DNA from: CAZXWN01 sp964644695 [NCBI: uncultured bacterium]
GTDB taxonomy: Bacteria > UBP4 > UBA4092
Assembly: GCA_964644695.1 (NCBI GenBank)
Contig: CAZXWN010000001.1
Location: 558,001-622,000 of the forward strand
Length of the DNA: 64,000 nucleotides
Direction: 5' to 3'
The position numbers were made by a program, and so were the translations under genes. The notes under the pieces were generated by a model that did not search any database, was not told the origin of the DNA, and saw nothing but the letters and a program-made list of their open reading frames with translations. Position 1 is the stretch's first letter. Every line of letters starts with the position of its first letter. This document shows, one piece after another, positions 20,802 through 29,353 of this stretch.

Positions 20802-20830
20802 TTGCGCCTTAAGAGTGAGTCTTTTATACT
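20802..20830 (+). promoter_or_regulatory. Predicted promoter of pdxA, close to the start codon
   Basis: TTGCGC (20802-20807), a 17-base spacer and TATACT (20825-20830) precede the pdxA ATG at 20838. The predicted transcription start is within one or two bases of the ATG, so the message may be leaderless. No Shine-Dalgarno sequence is present, consistent with this. Confidence 0.55.
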
Positions 20831-20837
20831 GTAAATT

Positions 20838-21839
20838 ATGATCAAATCGAAAAAAATACTATTAGCCGTCACGATGGGAGATGCGGCAGGGATCGGTCCA
20901 GAGATTATTTTGAAAACCCTTCAAGATAAAAAACTCTCTCAAAAATGTACTTTAATCGTGATTGGGGATGAAATTGTATTACGAAAAACTGCGGAGAAGA
21001 TGAATCTCTCTTATGCTTTAAAACAAATCACTCCCAATCAAATTCAACAAGCAAAAGAACATGTACTAATTAACTTGTCGTTATTTAAGACATTACCTCC
21101 TTCGGGAAAACCTTCAAAGTTATGTGGTAAGGCCGCAATTCAGTATCTTGAATTGGCAGTCCAATTCGCAAGGAACAATTGGGTAAGCGGAATAGTAACA
21201 GCTCCCATAAACAAAGAGATATTAAAACTGGCGGATTCCCCTTTTCATGGACATACTGAATACCTGGCATCTTTGACAAAAACCAGGAAATTTGGAATGG
21301 CTTTCACCGGAGGCGGATTAAAACTGATACTAGCCACCATTCACGAACCTTTATCCAAAGTATCCGGACTTCTCACAAAACCCAGGTTGCGCTCAACTAT
21401 TTCATTAGCACTGAGAGCCTGTGAAGAATTAGGATTAAAACATCCCAAAATTGGAGTTGCAGGCTTCAATCCACATGCTGGAGAAAACGGCATGTTCGGA
21501 CTGGAAGAGATTAAAACCATCACCCCCATCATCCATGAATTTCAGAAAAAAGGATGCCAAGTTATTGGACCCGTTCCTCCCGACACCTTATTCCACAGAG
21601 CCCTTTCAGGTGAGTTCGATTTCTTAGTAACGATGTATCATGACCAGGCATTAATACCTCTGAAAACATTGGATTTTCATGGAGGCGTAAATTTCACCGT
21701 AGGCTTACCGATTATCAGAACATCTCCAGACCACGGAACAGCATATAATTTAGTCGGAAAAGGATTGGCAAATCCGTCTTCAATGATATCAGCTGTTCAC
21801 CTGGCCCTTGAAATGGCCCAAAATAGAAAATTAACTTAG
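20838..21839 (+). CDS. pdxA: 4-hydroxythreonine-4-phosphate dehydrogenase
   Basis: PdxA oxidises 4-phosphohydroxythreonine in the DXP-dependent route to pyridoxal phosphate. The 333-residue protein has the N-terminal TMGDAAGIGPEI motif, GHTEYLA with a metal-binding His, a MYHDQALIPLK block and DHGTAYNLVGKG near the C terminus. It is divergent from hisC, with a 120-base gap between the two start codons. No pdxJ is seen nearby; ispG, the next gene, belongs to the DXP/MEP isoprenoid route that also starts from DXP. Confidence 0.95.
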   Translation: MIKSKKILLAVTMGDAAGIGPEIILKTLQDKKLSQKCTLIVIGDEIVLRKTAEKMNLSYALKQITPNQIQQAKEHVLINLSLFKTLPPSGKPSKLCGKAAIQYLELAVQFARNNWVSGIVTAPINKEILKLADSPFHGHTEYLASLTKTRKFGMAFTGGGLKLILATIHEPLSKVSGLLTKPRLRSTISLALRACEELGLKHPKIGVAGFNPHAGENGMFGLEEIKTITPIIHEFQKKGCQVIGPVPPDTLFHRALSGEFDFLVTMYHDQALIPLKTLDFHGGVNFTVGLPIIRTSPDHGTAYNLVGKGLANPSSMISAVHLALEMAQNRKLT

Positions 21840-21933
21840 GTATTCTGCCTCTCAAACTCAATCATGGTTTCGTGATAAAGTATCCCTAATATCTGACAAA
21901 ATAAGTCGGTCATTAATAATAAGGAAATATCCA

Positions 21934-23034
21934 ATGGAATTTGCTTCAACAATACAAATAGAACGCCGAAAGACCCGATCTGTAAAAGTAGGAAATTTAA
22001 TGCTGGGTGGCGAACATCCTGTTCGCATCCAATCTATGACCACAGCATTCACTCACGATATTGATGCTACGGTTTCACAAATAAACCGATTAGTCGAAGC
22101 TGGATGTGAAATTATCCGTGTTGCAGTTCCGGATATGAAGGATGCAGAAGCTCTGGGTGAAATAAAAAAACAGTGTTCCATTCCTTTAGTTGCCGACATT
22201 CATTTCAATCATCATCTGGCTTTAAAAGCAATAGAAATGGGTGTCGATAAAATTAGGCTTAATCCGGGGAATATTCGAGATGAAGAAAAGGTAAAAGAAG
22301 TAGTTGCAGCGGCAAAAGAGCGAGGTATTCCAATTCGAATCGGTGTGAATGGCGGATCAATCAATCCACAACTTATCGAAAAGTTTGGAGGCCTGACACC
22401 TGAAGCAATGACCGAAGCTGCATTATGGGAAATTGGGGTCCTTGAAGAATTAGGTTTCCATGACATATTAATTTCACTAAAGACATCTGATGTAAATTTA
22501 ACCGTCGCCAGTTATAAGCGACTCGCAGAACGCTGTGATTATCCTTTCCATTTAGGAATCACCGAAGCAGGCCCAGCCTGGAGAGGAACCATTAAATCCT
22601 CTGTGGGACTGGGTGCAATGCTCTGGTTAGGTCTGGGAGATACCATCAGAGTCTCTCTGACGGCGGATCCAGTTGAGGAAGTAAAAGTTGGATGGGAAAT
22701 ATTGAAAGCATTAGGGTTAAGAACACATGGTGTAACCATTATCTCATGCCCAACTTGTGGTAGATGTCAGGTTGATTTGCTCCCTATAGTAGAGAAAGTA
22801 GAAAAAGCTTTAGAAAATATAAAAGAACCTATTACGGTGGCTGTCATGGGCTGTGAAGTCAATGGACCTGGTGAAGCCAAAATGGCAGAAGTGGGAATTG
22901 CATCAGGAAAAGGTGTGGGTTTACTTTTAAAACATGGTGAGAAGATCAAGAGAATCAATGAAGCAGACTTTGTTGATGAGATTGTAAAAGAAGTCCAGAA
23001 AACCATTGAATCTAGAAAAATTAAACCCTTGTAA
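21934..23034 (+). CDS. ispG: 4-hydroxy-3-methylbut-2-en-1-yl diphosphate synthase
   Basis: This [4Fe-4S] enzyme of the MEP isoprenoid pathway reductively opens MEcPP to HMBPP. At 366 residues it is the standard bacterial TIM-barrel form. The cluster ligands are CPTCGRCQ near residue 272 and the Cys of MGCEVNGPGEA near 306. AAGGA lies eight bases before the ATG. It runs in the same direction as pdxA after a 94-base gap and converges on the AraC gene. Confidence 0.97.
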   Translation: MEFASTIQIERRKTRSVKVGNLMLGGEHPVRIQSMTTAFTHDIDATVSQINRLVEAGCEIIRVAVPDMKDAEALGEIKKQCSIPLVADIHFNHHLALKAIEMGVDKIRLNPGNIRDEEKVKEVVAAAKERGIPIRIGVNGGSINPQLIEKFGGLTPEAMTEAALWEIGVLEELGFHDILISLKTSDVNLTVASYKRLAERCDYPFHLGITEAGPAWRGTIKSSVGLGAMLWLGLGDTIRVSLTADPVEEVKVGWEILKALGLRTHGVTIISCPTCGRCQVDLLPIVEKVEKALENIKEPITVAVMGCEVNGPGEAKMAEVGIASGKGVGLLLKHGEKIKRINEADFVDEIVKEVQKTIESRKIKPL

Positions 23035-23050
23035 ATAGAAAACTTAAAGA

Positions 23051-23090
23051 AAGGAGCATCGAACAAGATCGATCTAGTTCGATGCTCCTT
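23051..23090. repeat. Dispersed palindrome, copy 2, extended to 40 bp
   Basis: The shared 26-bp palindrome (23058-23083) is here flanked by AAGGAGC and its complement, giving a 40-bp palindrome with one mismatch. It fills the gap between the convergent ends of ispG and the AraC-type gene. As RNA it would form a long hairpin on both strands and could serve as a bidirectional transcription end, although T runs are short. Confidence 0.85.
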
Positions 23091-23101
23091 CGTCATAGAA
23101 A

Positions 23102-23977
23102 CTATTTTATTGGGACATAAATATCAATTTCCGTGCTTGGATCATACATTCCTTTAAATCGGGAATCATACTTTTCAAAATCAAACATTCCAGCCAATTC
23201 CAGTCCGGATTGTGGGAACCAGGTTCCATAGATATGTCCATAAGTCTCCTTCAAATTCGTTAAAGGACCTTTGTGAGTAAAAACCGCATATCGTGAGGCT
23301 GGAAGAATTCGACAAACCATTCCTTCGGGAACAGTCTCATTTTTTTCAACTTCAATACCAGCAACATAGGTAAAAGGTTGTGAAGGTGAATCACCAAAAC
23401 AAATACCGTAAGATTCATCATCATTCTTTTTGTTTTTTATTTCATTCATTCGAGGACAAAACTTCTCCCATAATTTGGGGATAGTATGGTCTTCATCATT
23501 ATCTTTCAGGGTCGTAAGAATTTCCAAACCAACAATCGTCAATTCAGGTTGTTGGATAATTACGGGTTCCATATCAATTCCTCCATAATAAAATATTGTT
23601 TGTGTGGGATGTAAAACGACCCGGGGATACGAGTTCATCTTTTCATGACTCTTTCGGTAATTCCCCGGATTCATACCATGTTGACGTCGGAAAGCACGAA
23701 TAAAGGACTCATGAGTGCCAAAACAATACCGAAGCGCCACATCCAAAACAGAGTCAGGAAACTGTCGCAACCGGCAAGCCGCCATGGTCAACCGCCGTTT
23801 ACGAACATAATCCGCAACTGTTATTCCCAGCCAGGCCTGAAACAACCGGTGGAAGTGAAACTTGGAAAAGCAGGCACTCCCTGCTATGTCATCCAGATCA
23901 ATATCTTCTTCAAGATGGTCTTCAATAAAATCAAGTGCTTTTTGGAGTCTTATTCGATAATCGTCCTGTGTCATCAT
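23102..23977 (-). CDS. AraC family transcriptional regulator with GyrI-like effector domain
   Basis: Residues ~5-105 of this 291-residue protein are an AraC/XylS double helix-turn-helix domain (FIEDHLEEDIDLDDIAGSA, then HESFIRAFRRQHGMNPGNYRK). Residues ~130-291 are a GyrI-like small-molecule-binding domain with the typical E-rich strands and a C-terminal IYVPIK. This N-HTH/C-GyrI order is that of Rob/SoxS-like regulators and many multidrug regulators. It is divergent from the GH38 gene with a 104-base gap, so that gene is the likeliest target; the effector is unknown. Confidence 0.92.
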   Translation of the reverse strand: MMTQDDYRIRLQKALDFIEDHLEEDIDLDDIAGSACFSKFHFHRLFQAWLGITVADYVRKRRLTMAACRLRQFPDSVLDVALRYCFGTHESFIRAFRRQHGMNPGNYRKSHEKMNSYPRVVLHPTQTIFYYGGIDMEPVIIQQPELTIVGLEILTTLKDNDEDHTIPKLWEKFCPRMNEIKNKKNDDESYGICFGDSPSQPFTYVAGIEVEKNETVPEGMVCRILPASRYAVFTHKGPLTNLKETYGHIYGTWFPQSGLELAGMFDFEKYDSRFKGMYDPSTEIDIYVPIK

Positions 23978-24081
23978 AGGGATTTATCTTACCCTGTTTT
24001 TCATGGGTTTTTCTTGACGTTTTTTGCTATTCTAAAAGAAAGATTTTTACTACCACCCTGTCAGTAAATGAGGTTTAATTT

Positions 24082-26865
24082 ATGTCGAAATCAGAGAATT
24101 CAAAACAATACGAAATTCATGTCATCTCTCAAACCCACTGGGATCGTGAATGGCGGTATTCTTTCCAAAAAAATCGCATGTATCTGGTCGATATGATGGA
24201 TCAGATGATGGAGATCCTAGAAAACGATAAAAACTATCGATTCTTCCATCTGGATTCTCAAACGATTCCCTTAGAAGATTATCTGGCGGTAAAACCAGAA
24301 AACAGAAAGAGAATAGAAAAACTGGTCAAATCGGGCAGACTTTTAGTGGGTCCATGGTATTGTCTTCCCGATGAATTTCTAGTCTCAGGAGAATCTCTGG
24401 TAAGGAACCTGTTGGTAGGACATCGAATCGCTAAGGAATTTGGAGCCCCGATGAAGGTCGGGTATTCTCCTTTTTCATGGGGTCAAATTTCACAACTCCC
24501 ACAGTTATATGCAGGTTTTGGGATAGACAGTATTCTTTTCTATCGTGGTATCAGTTCAACACAAGCCCCCAAATCAGAATTTATATGGGAAGGTGCAGAT
24601 GGTACAAAGGCCCTAACCTCACGGTTTGCCAGTTGGCCTCGCTATAACTTTTGGTATTTCATTTATAGAAGAGCCTTATACAATCGAGGTCCGGGGGATC
24701 GTGATTATCGTTGGAGTGAAGGTGGTTTACCCTTTAAGGTAAATGACCTTTCTGCTGGTATTGATGCCGATTATGAAATGTTAGACCAAGTCTTCTCATA
24801 CAATAATGAAAACTTGAAACAATGGTGCAATGAACTGATTGATATGCAAAAAGATGAATTCGGTACCAATCAAATTGCCTGGATGAATGGACACGATTCA
24901 AGTTCTGCTCACCCCTATGAACCAAGACTGGTCGCAGATTGTCAGAAGGTCAGACCCAATGACAAAGTCACCCATAGCAGTTTTCCCCAATATATTGAAA
25001 AACTTAAGTCCACAGTCAAAAACCTGAAAACGGTTAAAGGTGAAATGCGGTATGTCTACCGTACTCCGTCAATGTCCGTTTTATACGGATATGTTACTTC
25101 GGCGCGTATTTATCTAAAACAACTGAATACGGCAACGGAACGGAAATTACAAGGATATGCTGAGCCCTTTGCTTCTGTCACAAAACTTCTTGGGGATGAC
25201 TATCCAAAAGGGTTCCTGGATATGTCATGGAAATGGTTACTTGAGAATCATGGGCATGACGCTATTGGTGGTTGTTCTGTCGATGGAGTCCATGAAGATA
25301 TGGTTTACCGTTATCGGCAGTCATCTGAAATATCCCAAAATGTCTTGTACAAATCATTCCAAAATATTGTTCGTCGTATCGACACCCTGGACCGCGACAA
25401 AGATAGTATTTTCCTTGTCGCCTTTAATCCTTTGCCTTTCCCAAAAGAAGAAATTCTCACACCTCAAGTGGATATCCCCGCTTCAATGCCATGGAAATCC
25501 TTGTCGATAAAAGATGCAACCACAGGTCAGGAAGTTCCTGTCCAGATTCAGTCCATTGAATCAACCTATCCTGTCATGCAAACCATGGCAGACACACCCA
25601 TGATGTTCTCTGTAAAACGGGCCACACTTCATTTCCCCTCCGGACTCATCCCAGCCATGGGATATAAAGTATATGAAGTTATCCGAAAAGACAGCATTAA
25701 AAGAAATCATGGAACGATGGTTACTGCACCTAATGAAATGGAAAATGATTACCTCAAAGTTACCATTCAATCCAATGGGTCTGTTACTTTGGAAGACAAG
25801 ATAACCGGTAATTTTTATCACGACCTCAATTACTTTGAAGACCGCGGAGAAGCTGGTAATCCATGGGTAACCAAACCACCCTATTTTGATAAAGTATTTA
25901 CATCACTGAGTCAAAATGCCGAAGTCACCCTTCTTGAACAGGGTGCTATCCAGACAATTTATCAAGTAAAATGGGTACTACAACTCCCAGAGACATTAAA
26001 CCATGACTACACTCGCCGTACAGATGCCACCAAACCTGTTGAAATAATTTCTCGGTATATATTACGTGCTGGAGCAAAACGGCTGGATATTGAAACCACC
26101 GTCAATAATACTGTCGAATATCACCGACTCAGAGCATGTTTCCCAACAAATGTAGAGACTCGTTATCATTATGCAGATGGCCAGTTTGATGTTTTAAAAA
26201 GAGCAATTGATAGCCCAGATGACACCACTTGGAACGAGCCAGAAATGAAGGAAAAACCTCAGAACAACTTTGTAGTCATTTCCAGTAATGATCGTTCAAT
26301 GGCTATTTTAAATGATGGCATCAAAGAGTATGAAGTTCAGGCAGACAAGCAACATACGATAGCCTTAACGCTTCTCCGTTCGTTCTCAATAAAAATTGAT
26401 CTTTTGGGTGAAGGTGGAGTTGATTACAGGGATCAGATGAAAGGCAGTCAATGTCTGGGACTCCACACTTATAAGTACTCCGTTTATCCTCATAAAGGCC
26501 ATTGGGAAAAAGCAGGCGTTATGGATGAAGCATTGGCATTTAACTATCCCAGCAGACTAATTCAGTGTGGGAAAGCAACACATAAGGGTTCATTACCTGC
26601 TACTGAATACAGCTTCATGCAAATTCCTAAACCCTTGATTTTATCTGCGCTAAAACAGGCGGAATCTGGAGTCGGACTAGTACTTCGTATCTATAATCCA
26701 ACAGAAAAAGCGGTATCGACCACGATTAAACTCTGTAATCCAATAAAGCAGGCATTTATAACAGATATGGAAGAAAATCCACTAAAGAAAGCTACACTTA
26801 AATCCGGCAATTTACTTGTAGAATTAAATCCTAAGAAAATTGGAACTTACCACTTAGTATTTTAA
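24082..26865 (+). CDS. GH38-family alpha-mannosidase-like protein
   Basis: At 927 residues this is a full-length GH38 protein without a signal peptide, so probably cytosolic. THWDREW (18-24) supplies the first zinc ligands H19 and D21, and NHGHDAIGGCSVD near 389-401 carries the later metal-binding His. In the segment GYSPFSWGQISQLPQ (127-141) the position where family members usually have the nucleophile and zinc-binding Asp (PDxFG) is F131. It is therefore either a divergent subfamily with another catalytic residue, or an enzyme with altered activity. GAGGT lies seven bases upstream of the ATG. It is divergent from an AraC regulator and ends at a strong terminator. Confidence 0.85.
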   Translation: MSKSENSKQYEIHVISQTHWDREWRYSFQKNRMYLVDMMDQMMEILENDKNYRFFHLDSQTIPLEDYLAVKPENRKRIEKLVKSGRLLVGPWYCLPDEFLVSGESLVRNLLVGHRIAKEFGAPMKVGYSPFSWGQISQLPQLYAGFGIDSILFYRGISSTQAPKSEFIWEGADGTKALTSRFASWPRYNFWYFIYRRALYNRGPGDRDYRWSEGGLPFKVNDLSAGIDADYEMLDQVFSYNNENLKQWCNELIDMQKDEFGTNQIAWMNGHDSSSAHPYEPRLVADCQKVRPNDKVTHSSFPQYIEKLKSTVKNLKTVKGEMRYVYRTPSMSVLYGYVTSARIYLKQLNTATERKLQGYAEPFASVTKLLGDDYPKGFLDMSWKWLLENHGHDAIGGCSVDGVHEDMVYRYRQSSEISQNVLYKSFQNIVRRIDTLDRDKDSIFLVAFNPLPFPKEEILTPQVDIPASMPWKSLSIKDATTGQEVPVQIQSIESTYPVMQTMADTPMMFSVKRATLHFPSGLIPAMGYKVYEVIRKDSIKRNHGTMVTAPNEMENDYLKVTIQSNGSVTLEDKITGNFYHDLNYFEDRGEAGNPWVTKPPYFDKVFTSLSQNAEVTLLEQGAIQTIYQVKWVLQLPETLNHDYTRRTDATKPVEIISRYILRAGAKRLDIETTVNNTVEYHRLRACFPTNVETRYHYADGQFDVLKRAIDSPDDTTWNEPEMKEKPQNNFVVISSNDRSMAILNDGIKEYEVQADKQHTIALTLLRSFSIKIDLLGEGGVDYRDQMKGSQCLGLHTYKYSVYPHKGHWEKAGVMDEALAFNYPSRLIQCGKATHKGSLPATEYSFMQIPKPLILSALKQAESGVGLVLRIYNPTEKAVSTTIKLCNPIKQAFITDMEENPLKKATLKSGNLLVELNPKKIGTYHLVF

Positions 26866-26877
26866 TTATTTACATAT

Positions 26878-26913
26878 AAAAGCGGGCTGTTAAAGCAAGC
26901 AGCCCGCTTTTTC
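26878..26913 (+). terminator. Intrinsic terminator after the GH38 gene
   Basis: A 12-bp perfect stem (AAAAGCGGGCTG and its complement, loop of 10) ends in a T run (TTTTTCT). It starts 13 bases after the stop codon. Confidence 0.9.
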
Positions 26914-26995
26914 TAAAATCTTCTAATTAATTCTCATCAATTTTTTGTTATGATATATACACTCAGTATTTTTGATTGATACTCAGTCAATTGTT

Positions 26996-27072
26996 CGGGG
27001 CGTGGCACAGCTGGCTAGCGCGCATGGTTTGGGACCATGAGGTCGCCGGTTCAAATCCGGCCGCCCCGACCA
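26996..27072 (+). tRNA. tRNA-Pro (anticodon TGG)
   Basis: A 77-base cloverleaf is formed by the CGGGGCG/CGCCCCG acceptor stem, anticodon loop TTTGGGA (anticodon TGG), T-arm GGTTCAAATCC and an encoded CCA end at 27070-27072. Confidence 0.97.
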
Positions 27073-27088
27073 TTTCAAACATCAAATC

Positions 27089-27877
27089 ATGCCTATTAAA
27101 ACCTCCCACTTATTCATCACAACTCCTGATGGGTATTCCTTGGACACATTACTTAAACAATCTGATAGTTCTGATTTTATTGTGGTTTTTGCTCACGGGA
27201 TGACAGTTAATAAAGATGAAACGATCTTTATTAAGGCTGAAGAATTATTGAATACTGCCGGTATTAGTACACTCAGATTTGATTTCAGAGCCCATGGCAA
27301 CAGTTCTGGAACCCCTATAAATGATTTTACAATCAGCAAATTGCTACTGGACTTGGAAACAATCATCTCTTATACAGAAACCTTGGGATATAGGAAGATT
27401 GGCTTAGCTGGGGCAAGCTTTGGTGGAGGTATTTCAGCATTATTTGCCGGCAAGTATCCAGATAAAACAGGCCTATTATTGTTAGCAAATCCAGTTTTAA
27501 ATTTCGAACAAGAGTTTTTATTTCCAACGACTCCATGGACAAAACTTTATTTCAGCAATGTTAAAAATGACCTGCATAAGCAGGGGTATGTAGAATTTCA
27601 AAACATTAACTTTAAAATGGGGCCACAATTGTTTCAGGAAATGTGCAAATTTAATCCATCAAAGACCCTTCAAAACTATAACCAGCAGATTCTCATAATA
27701 CACGGTTCAGTAGACCAAAAGATTTCTTATCAAAATGTTCAATGTACATATCAGAATCTACCCACATCCAATAAAAAATTTATTACTATTGCTGGAGGGG
27801 ACCATGGTTTTAGTAATGAACCCTTTTGCAGCGAAGTCGCCAACCACATTTTTGAATACTTTGTAAAAGTCCGCTAA
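27089..27877 (+). CDS. Alpha/beta hydrolase
   Basis: The 262-residue alpha/beta-hydrolase-fold protein has an oxyanion-region HG in VFAHGMTVNKDE, the nucleophile Ser in GASFGGG near residue 113, a candidate acid Asp in HGSVDQKI near 214 and the catalytic His in GGDHGF near 243. FRAHGNSSG resembles the short-chain serine aminopeptidase or BAAT/acyl esterase type. There is no signal peptide. It begins 17 bases after tRNA-Pro with no obvious ribosome-binding site. The substrate is unknown. Confidence 0.88.
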   Translation: MPIKTSHLFITTPDGYSLDTLLKQSDSSDFIVVFAHGMTVNKDETIFIKAEELLNTAGISTLRFDFRAHGNSSGTPINDFTISKLLLDLETIISYTETLGYRKIGLAGASFGGGISALFAGKYPDKTGLLLLANPVLNFEQEFLFPTTPWTKLYFSNVKNDLHKQGYVEFQNINFKMGPQLFQEMCKFNPSKTLQNYNQQILIIHGSVDQKISYQNVQCTYQNLPTSNKKFITIAGGDHGFSNEPFCSEVANHIFEYFVKVR

Positions 27878-27918
27878 CAACTCACCATACCATAACTATT
27901 AACCTAATAAACATATAG

Positions 27919-27946
27919 TTGATATTCACACTAAGTTGACTATGAT
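27919..27946 (+). promoter_or_regulatory. Predicted promoter of cydAB
   Basis: TTGATA (27919-27924), a 16-base spacer and TATGAT (27941-27946) lie in the 148-base gap before cydA. The leader would be about 70 bases. A second TATGAT occurs near 27981 without a good -35, so dual promoters are possible. Confidence 0.45.
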
Positions 27947-28025
27947 ATAGAAATAATTAATTTTGGGCTAATCTTTTTAATATGATGTAAATATTGGATA
28001 TTCAACAATTAAACGAGGATAAACC

Positions 28026-29333
28026 ATGGATCTCTCCCTACTATCACGCATTCAATTTGCCTTTACAGTAGCATTTCATTATTTATTCCCCCCAATGAGT
28101 ATCGGATTAAGTCTTTTTTTAGTCATATTTGAAGGCCTATATCTTAAAACTGGAAATGAAATCTATCACAAATTAACAAAGTTCTGGGTCAAGATATTTT
28201 CATTAACATTTGCACTCGGAGTTGCCACAGGGATTGTGATGGAATTCCAATTTGGCACCAATTGGTCTAGATATTCACGTTTTGTCGGAGATGTCTTTGG
28301 AAGCCCCCTTGCAGCTGAAGGATTGTTTGCCTTTTTCCTTGAATCAGGATTTTTGGGTATCCTTTTATTTGGATGGAACCGTGTCAGTAAAAGAATGCAC
28401 TTTATTTCAACAATATTAGTTTGTCTGGGTGCCCATCTCAGTGCTTTTTGGATTATCGTTGCTAATTCCTGGCAACAAACTCCAGCAGGACATCACATAG
28501 TAAATGGCAGAGCAGAAATCGTTGATTTCTGGGCCATGGTCTTCAATCCATCCACTATCGATAGATTCATACACAGTATCGGTGGGTGTTGGTTAACAGG
28601 TGCCTTTATCGTTTTATCAGTCAGTGCGTTTTATTTACTAAAGAAAATACATCTTGAGTATGCAAAAATTTGCATGAAAACAGGTATTTTAGTTGCCCTA
28701 TGCAGCTCCCTTCTCCAATTATTTTCAGGGCATTCCAGTGCTATCGGTGTTTCAAAATACCAGCCGGCCAAACTAGCGGCTTTTGAAGGTCATTTTGAGG
28801 AAAATGCTCCAGCCGATCTATATCTTTTTGGTTGGGTTTTTGATAAACAGGAAAAAACAATAGGAATTGCAATTCCTAAAATGCTCAGCATATTGGTATC
28901 AGGCAATCCTAATACTCCTGTGATGGGACTTAAATCATTCAGCCCAGAGAACAGGCCCCCAGTGAACATAGTATTCCAGACATATCATCTAATGGTTGGA
29001 ATAGGTTTTGCGTTAATTGGATTATCCTTATTAGGACTATTCCTTTGGTGGAGAGGTTCTCTTTTTGAGAATAAATGGGTTCTTTATTGCTTTCTAATTT
29101 CAGCACTCGGTCCACAAATTGCAAATCAAGTTGGTTGGGCTTCAGCTGAAATAGGCAGACAACCATGGATTGTTTATAACCTCTTACGGACAAAAGATGC
29201 ATTTTCTCCAGTGGTGGGGCAGGCGGAAGTATTTACATCACTCTTGCTATTTGGATTTGTATACTTTGTTCTATTTGTTCTATTTCTTTATTTATTGGAT
29301 CAAAAAATACGAGTAAAACCAGAACTGGACTAA
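28026..29333 (+). CDS. cydA: Cytochrome bd ubiquinol oxidase subunit I
   Basis: CydA binds hemes b558, b595 and d and oxidises quinol in the inner membrane. At 435 residues it is the short Q-loop form; E. coli CydA is over 500. The heme-ligand His in VAFHYLFPP, the two conserved Glu in AAEGLFAFFLESGFLG and the GWASAEIGRQPW motif are present. About nine hydrophobic segments are visible. The start follows GAGGA seven bases upstream. With cydB it forms a two-gene operon; no cydX-like small ORF or cydCD is evident here. It indicates high-affinity oxygen use. Confidence 0.96.
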   Translation: MDLSLLSRIQFAFTVAFHYLFPPMSIGLSLFLVIFEGLYLKTGNEIYHKLTKFWVKIFSLTFALGVATGIVMEFQFGTNWSRYSRFVGDVFGSPLAAEGLFAFFLESGFLGILLFGWNRVSKRMHFISTILVCLGAHLSAFWIIVANSWQQTPAGHHIVNGRAEIVDFWAMVFNPSTIDRFIHSIGGCWLTGAFIVLSVSAFYLLKKIHLEYAKICMKTGILVALCSSLLQLFSGHSSAIGVSKYQPAKLAAFEGHFEENAPADLYLFGWVFDKQEKTIGIAIPKMLSILVSGNPNTPVMGLKSFSPENRPPVNIVFQTYHLMVGIGFALIGLSLLGLFLWWRGSLFENKWVLYCFLISALGPQIANQVGWASAEIGRQPWIVYNLLRTKDAFSPVVGQAEVFTSLLLFGFVYFVLFVLFLYLLDQKIRVKPELD

Positions 29334-29353
29334 CCACACGGAGGTTTATGTAT

